Assembly: GCA_000231825.2 (NCBI GenBank)
Contig: JH720320.1
Coordinates: 231,633-247,580 of the forward strand
DNA: 15,948 nt
Origin: Tetrahymena elliotti 4EA
Lineage: Eukaryota > Ciliophora > Oligohymenophorea > Hymenostomatida > Tetrahymenidae
Reading direction: 5' to 3'
Position numbers and translations under genes: made by a program. Every line of letters begins with the position of its first letter. The first letter of the stretch is position 1. Below, piece by piece: positions 9,440 through 15,948 of the stretch. The notes beneath the pieces were generated by a model that saw nothing but the letters and a program-made list of their open reading frames with translations, did no database searches and had not been told where the DNA came from.

Positions 9440-9659
9440 CTAAATAATTTTTTAAATTGAAATTTTAATTTTTGTCAAATTTAATTAAATCCCTCCTCCC
9501 TTATTATTTTAAGAGAAGTAAATTGTAGACCTTTTATCAATATTTCATGGGCTGAGATTTTGATATCTTAAACTCATCTGCATTCTCATTGATGAGGTTT
9601 AAGGAATTTCTTCCTGTTTTTAAATAATCTTATCCTTTGTTTTTGATCTAACTTTTGGT

Positions 9660-10470
9660 TTACATAATCCATAGATTCTCTTCTTGGATGAACCTTTTAT
9701 TCTTTAGCAGTTTTTATTTTATTGAAATAGCTTAAAGATTATTCCCATCTAAAATCTATAAATGTTATTATGAACATCAATTCTCCCAACTAAAATAAGA
9801 TATTTGGAATTTGTTTGAATAGATAATTTTAATGGTCTAAGGAAGATCTGCTTACTAATATAGAAAAAGCAATAAATAAGGTTATTTTAAAAAATTAGGT
9901 TTTTTTTGTCCTACGCATATGTGTTTGGTAGATTATCTTATCATTCATTACCTAAAATACAGATAATGAATCTAATTAAGATGAAAAGAAAGATGTTACG
10001 ATTACTTTATACAATTCCTTTGAGTAAAAATAAAAGACAAAATGTAATGTTGATTCAATTAAAGTTAATTTTTTAGAGAAATCCATATCCAATAAGTAAA
10101 AAATAGCCTATTTTACTAAACTTTCATAATTGCTTCTAAGAATTTAATTAAGACCATAAGATACCTGCTTCTTATAAAGAGCTTCATTTTATAGAATGTT
10201 TCTATAAGTTTTATATTTGGTCTTAGAAATTTTAACTAGTTTAAATAAATGATGATCTACTGTCAGTATGTCAGTAGAGATAATGATAGGCCTGGTATAA
10301 TTTTTATGAATATAATGAATAACTTTATAAGTTTTAATGTACATTAGGAAGGGATGATTGTTTTTTGAATTCAGCTTTCATGTCTTTGCTATTTTAGCTG
10401 ATCCATAATAATATTTTCCATTAAATGAGGAGTAGATTAATAAGAGATCTTAAAACAATGGTGACATTTA
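9660..10470 (+). pseudogene. ABCG class C relic, module 2
   Basis: Decayed sister of the relic at 1996-3330. It begins with the Walker B region PQILFLDEP (about 9671-9695). Weak similarity to the signature region may extend back to about 9585. It continues with an H-loop segment whose His codon reads AAT (MNINSPN for MSIHSP), a linker GRSAYQ...CPTHMCLVDYL, ASKNLIKTIRYLLLIKSFIL before TM1, ISFIFGL, and NDRPGIIFMNIMNNFI in TM2. A large deletion then joins TM2 to the extreme C-terminus (about 10380-10440). Exon 1 with Walker A and the Q-loop is not found. Several frameshifts are present. The tail (about 10390-10470) matches 3272-3357, tying this copy to the module 1 relic. It cannot make a transporter. 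Confidence 0.8.
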
Positions 10471-10473
10471 AAA

Positions 10474-10855
10474 AATGGATAAGATTTACTGCCGAATTGT
10501 TTCACTGTTTTTATTTTATGTTTATGGGAGTAATTAATTTTTTTTTTGCAAAGTAAAGGATAATTAATTTTGATAAAATCTAAAAAAATTAGCCTTAAAA
10601 TAATAAGGTTTTAATATTATTAAATTTAGTCAGAGTTTGAATTCTTCAAAAAAGATAATAAAAGCAGGGGAAATGTCTATTTTTTAATAAAAATAAATGA
10701 ACACTGAGTAACAAAATTTTTTAATAAAAAATAAAGAAAAATACATTCTGTTGAAAATAAGGCTTATCAAATTGCAAAGGATACCGAAATTGTTATATTA
10801 TATTAAATTTTATAAAAATAAAATAAACTAATTACTAATAAATTAAATAAAAAAT
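10474..10855 (+). repeat. Duplicated 5' flank of class A relic (second copy)
   Basis: Aligns with 3864-4247, the upstream region of the intact class A gene, at almost the same length (382 against 384 bp). It includes GATAAGATTTACTGCC, GAAATGTCTATTTTTTAA, TCTGTTGAAAATAAGGCTTA and GAAATTGTTATATTATATT. The flank survives although the gene it served is broken. Confidence 0.75.
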
Positions 10856-12439
10856 ACGAATCCTTCATCTTAATCTTAAAAGATATCTCCTACTACCTCA
10901 TAAATAATATAAATAATTTAGAAAAAGAGCTATAAAATTGATTTATCATTCCAAGATATATCCTACAGTGTCATATAAAAAGGAACCTCTAAAAATATTC
11001 TTCATAGTCTTACTGGAGTAATGAAAGTGGAGAAGTTACTGCTATCCTTGGTCCTAGTAGAGGTGGAAAAACATCTTTGTTAAATATACTTTCAGGAAAA
11101 ATAGTAGATGGAAGAAAAATTAAACTGAATGGAAAAATCATGGCTAATGGATAGACTTTTTCTAAACTAAGATTTCACAAAGTTTATGATGAATGAAATC
11201 ATAAAAATTTTAAAGCTAGAAATATATTAAGTAAAGTAATTTCAATTTAAATATATTAATAATTCTTTTCAAATAATAATTAGAATACTTTAATTGGCAA
11301 TGAAAGAGTAAAAGGAATATCAGGAGGTGAAAGAAAAAGAGTTAGTATAGCTTGTGAGCTTATTACTGATCCTCAAGTTCTTTTCCTTGATGAACCTACA
11401 AGTGGATTAGACTCATTTACTTCTTATCTTGTGATTAAACTCCTTAAAGATTATGCTTAACAACAAAATAAAAATGTTATCATAAGTATTCACTCTCCTA
11501 ATAAAGATATTTGGGATTTATTCGATAATACTATCTTCATGTCATAGGGAAGATTCGTTTACCAAGGTAAGGTAAAGGACATTAATTACTTTTTTGATAA
11601 GTAAAATCTTTTTTGCCCTAAGAATATGTGTAAGCCTGACTATTATATGTCTTATTTATCAGCTACAAATTATGAAAAGAATCCATATATTCTACCAGGA
11701 CTATTTAAACAATATGATGAATAAATAGAACCTGAAATGTTAAAATCTGTTAAAGATTTAGAAGTTTAAAATCAGAACACTATTAATTAATATGATTATT
11801 ACTAAGCTCCTTTTTTGTAATAAGTAAAACATTTATGTTTGTATTGATATACTTAGATATGGATGCATTGAGTAGCAGAACAACTTGAAGAGAAGTAAAT
11901 GATCGCAATGGTATCTTATTCATAGATGTAATGACTTTATTTATGGCAGGTTGCATGAAAATTGTAGTATCCTTTCCATCTGAAAGAGGTGTTTACATGA
12001 GAGAATAGAATTCAAAGTATTATAACCTATGGCCTACGTTATCAGTAAAATAGCAACGAACATATTCTTGAAAGTCTTTTATCCTATCATTTATGGAACT
12101 ATAGTCTTCTTTATGGTAGGTTACACTAATGACCATGCTTACCAATATTTTATTTACATTTCTACCCTTATTATGATGACATTTAGAGGAGCTGCTATCG
12201 GATTTTCTATTGGAATAGGCTTCAGTGATATTAGAACATCTACTGCTATAACACCAGCTTTTATTCTTCCAATCGTTTAATTCTGTGGATTTTTCAAAAG
12301 AAATGCTGATTTGTCCTCATGGATATAATGGATTCACTATCTTTCTCCTTTATCCTATGCATTAGAAGCTAATATAAGTAACGAGTATAGAGATTTTGAA
12401 AATCTTTAAAATCCTATAAAAATTTTGGACTATGATCTT
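10856..12439 (+). pseudogene. ABCG class A relic (copy 3), fused at its 3' end to a class B relic
   Basis: Near full-span copy of the class A gene with many lesions. The start codon reads ACG at 10856-10858. One A is missing in ATGAAAAGTGG near 11025. Walker A reads GPSRGGKT (AGA at 11059-11061). About 110 bp including the Q-loop are deleted near 11187. The 53-nt intron is kept (11231-11283). Exon 2 from 11284 preserves [22 protein letters not shown] and SIHSPN almost base for base with the intact gene. Some 80-85 bp before and into TM1 are deleted near 11835. TGA lies in frame at 11886-11888, and a 1-nt loss near 12026 precedes MAYVISKI. TM3 to TM5 remain open. The copy ends after ILDYDLG, before TM6, where it runs straight into the signature motif of another transporter. 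Confidence 0.9.
11231..11283 (+). other. Intron in class A relic
   Basis: GTAAAGTAAT...AATTAG, 53 nt, the same length, position and phase as the intron of the intact class A gene (4728-4780). Both splice dinucleotides are kept although the host copy is dead. Confidence 0.8.
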
Positions 12440-13402
12440 GGTGGTGAAAATGTAAAAGGAATTTCAGGTGGAGAAAGAAAAAAGGTTAATATAGCTTGCG
12501 AACTTATCAGTGATCCTTAAGTACTTTTTCTTTGATGAACCTACTAGTGGATTAGATTCATTTACTTCTTAACTTGTTGTAAAACTGCTGAGAGACTATG
12601 CTTAAAAGCAAAACAAAAATGTTATTATGATCATTTATTCTCCTAATAAAGATTTTTGGATTTGTTTGATAATGTGATCTTCATGTCATAGGGAAGGTTT
12701 GTTTATCAGGGAGATGCAAAGGACATTAACAATTTTTTTGATAAATAAAATCTCATATGCCCAAAAAATATGCAAATCTGACTATTATATGTCTTAGATA
12801 TTAGCAACAAATAGTGAAGAGAATCCAAATATTTTATTTGGATTATTTTAGTAATATGATTAATTAATAGAACCATAAATACAAAAATGTTTCAAAGATG
12901 TTGAGATACACTATCAATTAATATGATTTTTATTAAGCACCTTTTTGGGGATAAGTGAAATGTATTGCTTCAAGAAATTTAACTAGATAAAAAGAGATCC
13001 TCTTATTCAAACAATTGTCTGCTCAGTTTTACTTGTATTAATATTTTTAAATTTACAAGAATTAAATAGCCAAACAACTTTGAGAGAAATTAACGATCGT
13101 AATGGCATTTTAATTTTAGATATTACTACAGTGTTTTAATCTGGTTGCATGCAAATCTTGCTTTCTTTTTCTATTGAAAGAGGCGTTTATATGAGAGAAG
13201 AAAGTTCAAAGTATTACACTCCTTTTTCATATGCTATAGGCAAAATAACAACTGATATAATACCTAAGATTCTTTATCCTATAATTTATGGCGCAATCAT
13301 ATTTTCCATGATTGGATATACTTATAATTATGCTTATTAATATTTTATCTATATTTCTATTCTTATATAATGAGTATCATAGGGTCTGCCATTGGTCCTC
13401 TT
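12440..13402 (+). pseudogene. ABCG class B relic (module 3), lacks its N-terminal NBD half
   Basis: Begins at [21 protein letters not shown], directly joined to the class A relic, so Walker A, Q-loop and intron are missing. After [10 protein letters not shown] an extra T puts TGA at 12533-12535. In the shifted frame the D-loop SGLDS, the H-loop region (MIIYSPN, His replaced by Tyr), a damaged linker, APFWG, RNLTR and RDPL follow. A deletion lies before TM1. The stretch 13149-13340 is open and reads [23 protein letters not shown] and TM3. Homology stops after IMSIIGSAIG near 13402. The TTLREINDRNG and GCMQIL features and the AIGKITTDI stretch are class B-like. TM5, TM6 and the C-terminus are lost. 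Confidence 0.85.
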
Positions 13403-15689
13403 TTAATAATAGATAGCCTTTTTAAAATTTGTTTAATTTTAAAAATAAGTTTCTATTAAAATTTTCCACCTTTCTTTCTCTAAATAAAAACGAAAATTGA
13501 TTGTTGTTAAAGTATTTATTTTTTAAAAAAAATATCTTTCTTTTATTGAATATTCATACATTTTTATTGAGAAAAAAGTGAGATAAAAGATCTTAAATTG
13601 CTTTATTCCTAAATAAATACCTTAATCTAATATCTCAAAACTAAGGAAAATGCTGCAAAATTTTGATGTATTGAGGATTTTGAATTATTTTTCTTTTAAA
13701 CAAATTTTTGTGAAAATATTAAATTTAGTATTATTAATTTACATTTACTAGAATGGAAGTAATATCAAATGATATTTAACTATCCTTTTATTTTATTTTG
13801 TGGTGAATTTTTTTTGAGATATTTTATCTACTTATTGATTTTAAAGAAAACTAATAATTTTGTTTTTTATTTTTCCTATTTTTAATTAAGATTTAATATT
13901 TTATTGGCTTTTAAATATATCTCTCATTTTATTTACTAAAACTTTTGAAATTTAAACGCACTTCTTCATAAACCCCTAAAAATATAGATAAAAAGTAATT
14001 ATAACATCTCTTTTTATGGTTTTAAAAACTTCTTGCCTCATTACTCCAAATTTAAAAAATATAGGGAGAGATATATTATTTTAATATTTTTTTATTTTTT
14101 AATAATATCCTAATAATTTTTTTAAAAATAAATTCATGGGAGAAGATAAAAATTAAATAAAATCTAATCTAGCCAAACTATAATACATATAAGTTAACAT
14201 TTAACATTTATTTCCAAAATTAAATCTAATTTCATAAAAATTGTTCCTTTATTGTTAAAAATAAAATTGGAATATATGAATAAGAATAGACAATTATTTT
14301 TTACTTTAAAAATAGAAAGAATATTAATAAATATTAAATTTTAATTTCTAAGGTATGAAAGAATGTGAAGGCTAACATATTAATTTGTTTAGACTATAGA
14401 AGAGATAAATAGTTAAAAATATTTTGAAATTTTTAAAATGATATTTATTTTCTAATTCATAGAAAAGCATGTTTTTATTTAGAAGAAGAAACAAAAAAAG
14501 ATCTGGCCATTAATATTTAATATAAATTAACGTTTGAAATAATGTTAACTATCCTACGTAATACAAATTTATTTATTTTTTTATATAAAAAGAAAACTCC
14601 TTTAATTTGAATTACTGGATATATTTTTTAGTCTTACTGACAATACTGAATAGGAATTAAAAATAAAATTTTTTTCAAAATGAAGAAAAAATTTATTGTC
14701 ATACAAATTAGAAATCAAAAAATAAGATATTTTTCAAAATTAAATAACTTAAAAGTGTTAATTTCATGAAATTCTTTTCTCAAAAATTATATTATTTTAT
14801 AAATTCAAATGAAAAATATAAAAAGCTATACTTGAACATTGCTTGAGAAAATTAATTAAAAAAGAAAAACTTTTAGGCTGAATTGATTTATCTATTTTAA
14901 TTTGTCTCATACTTCAATAGATTTTACTTATGAAAAATGTTAATTACTTAATTTTTCAAAAGCTGAAGTAATTTCAAGACAAATTTTAATTTAATGTATT
15001 AATCATTCTGGTAGATCTTTTGAACAAAAAAAAAAATACAAAAGATCAAAGCAAAAATGTAAGTCTACTTCATTCATATTAGAATACACTCATTTCTCAC
15101 ATGCCAAAGAATGATTTCTTCTATTTCTTGAAATATTAGTCATTGAATATCTAAACAACAAAGTTCTAAAAATAGAGTCATATTATAAAAAATAATTTAA
15201 ATTGAGCATATTAACTTGTTTTATTATTTATTTTTATATTAAATGTTTAAAAAATTAGATTGAAAGATGTTCTAAAACATACTTTAAATGGTCCTCAATA
15301 AAATAGATTTTATTACTTTGTTCCAAGTTAAAAATAAAAGAAACATAATTTATGCTATCAAACAGTTTACCAAGACTTTTTATTTTTAAAAAATATTCTA
15401 AGTAAGTTCTTTGCTGGTTGAAGAAGATTTACCAAAATTAATTATACGCTTATTAATATTTTTAGTTGATTACTTTATTAATAAAAATGAGATCGTTTAA
15501 TTTTGTAATAATACAGAGATATCAAAATAGATCAGTTGCTTATTATTTTTGTAACCAAAAAAAATATTAAATCTTTATCTATCTTAAATAAAAAAAATTA
15601 TTGAAAAAATAAAAGACAATTTAAATATTGATAAATAAAAAATAATTAAAAAAATACATTCTTAAAAAAATAAAAATAAAAGCAATAAG
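13403..15689. other. 2.3-kb gene-free AT-rich region
   Basis: Long stretch of very AT-rich DNA with poly(A) and poly(T) runs. I see no ABCG homology, tRNA, rRNA or recognisable protein frame on either strand. Base composition rises slightly around 15050-15170 and 15350-15450, but the readable segments are short and unfamiliar. A 9-bp inverted repeat (GATCTTTTG at 15014-15022, CAAAAGATC at 15039-15047) is not beyond chance. The right end must contain the promoter of the gene starting at 15690. Confidence 0.6.
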
Positions 15690-15948
15690 ATGTCAACAGC
15701 AATTAAAAGTGGAGTTGTGCTCAATACTGATGCTTAGTAGTAACCATAAGTTGTATAAGTTGTAGATAAATTTTAAGATAATGTCCACAACAAACGTGGA
15801 GTTGATATATCGTTTAGTAATTTAAGTTATTCTATACAGACAAAAAATGGAAGAAGATAGATTATAAACAATCTTTCTGGTGTATGTAGAAGCGGAACAG
15901 TCACTGCTATTTTAGGACCAAGTGGAGGTGGTAAAACATCTTTACTAA
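15690..15948 (+). CDS. ABCG half transporter, class D, 5' part (runs off window)
   Basis: First 86 codons of a fourth ABCG paralogue. From ATG 15690 (context AATAAGATG) it reads MSTAIKSGVV, a Gln/Val-rich N-terminal tail partly encoded by TAG/TAA (DAQQQPQVVQVV), then GVDISFSNLSYSIQ, which is the first NBD strand, NGRRQIINNLSGVCRSGTVTAILG, and Walker A GPSGGGKT at residues 76-83. Frame and motifs are intact as far as seen. The N-terminal tail and the CRSG stretch before Walker A differ from classes A and B (which have MKSG), so it is a separate paralogue, not another array copy. Expected to continue as an NBD-TMD half transporter of about 600 residues. Its integrity beyond the window is unknown. 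Confidence 0.88.

Noticed and set aside
9585..9660. Upstream extension of the second class C relic through a VQGIS-like match
   Set aside because: The spacing to PQILFLDEP is about three residues too long and the intervening residues do not match. Too weak to include in the relic.
15014..15047. 9-bp inverted repeat GATCTTTTG / CAAAAGATC around an A-rich loop
   Set aside because: Same statistical objection. It is isolated in the gene-free region, and no flanking element suggests a mobile element end.

Overview
Organism. The window reads as nuclear DNA of an oligohymenophorean ciliate, most likely Tetrahymena or a close relative. It is very AT-rich. Its genes only read through if TAA and TAG code for glutamine and TGA is the sole stop. 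For example, the complete gene at 4248-6118 has many in-frame TAA/TAG codons and no internal TGA. The recognisable introns are 53 and 84 nt, longer than the roughly 20-35 nt introns of Paramecium, which argues for a Tetrahymena-like species. Species assignment is inference.

Content. Every protein I recognise is an ABCG/White-type half transporter: an N-terminal nucleotide-binding domain (NBD) followed by a transmembrane domain (TMD). All lie on the + strand. I sort them by eye into four paralogue classes: A, B, C and D. A and B are close to each other, C is more diverged, and D is seen only as an N-terminus.

Layout. Module 1: A1 (1-1044, C-terminal part, intact as far as seen), B relic (1191-1650), C relic (about 1996-3330). 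Module 2: A2 (4248-6118, the only complete and intact gene), B2 (7007-8916, full length but broken by one 5-nt tandem duplication), C relic (about 9660-10470). Module 3: A3 relic (10856-12439) joined directly to a B relic (12440-13402). About 2.3 kb of gene-free, very AT-rich DNA follows. A fourth paralogue then starts at 15690 and runs off the window. So the order A-B-C, A-B-C, A-B repeats head to tail, as expected from repeated duplication of a multi-gene block followed by decay of most copies.

Supporting structure. The A genes share duplicated 5' flanks (3864-4247 and 10474-10855) and 3' flanks (1048-1185 and 6122-6258). A phase-0 intron at the same codon, between Q-loop and signature motif, is visible in A2, B2, A3 and, with a broken donor, the first C relic. 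One GC-richer island (about 9290-9440) between B2 and the second C relic is not explained by the ABCG array and may be an exon on the minus strand.

Function. ABCG half transporters act as dimers in membranes, exporting lipids or amphipathic compounds. Nothing here identifies a substrate. Two or perhaps three of the eight or nine copies look able to make protein.
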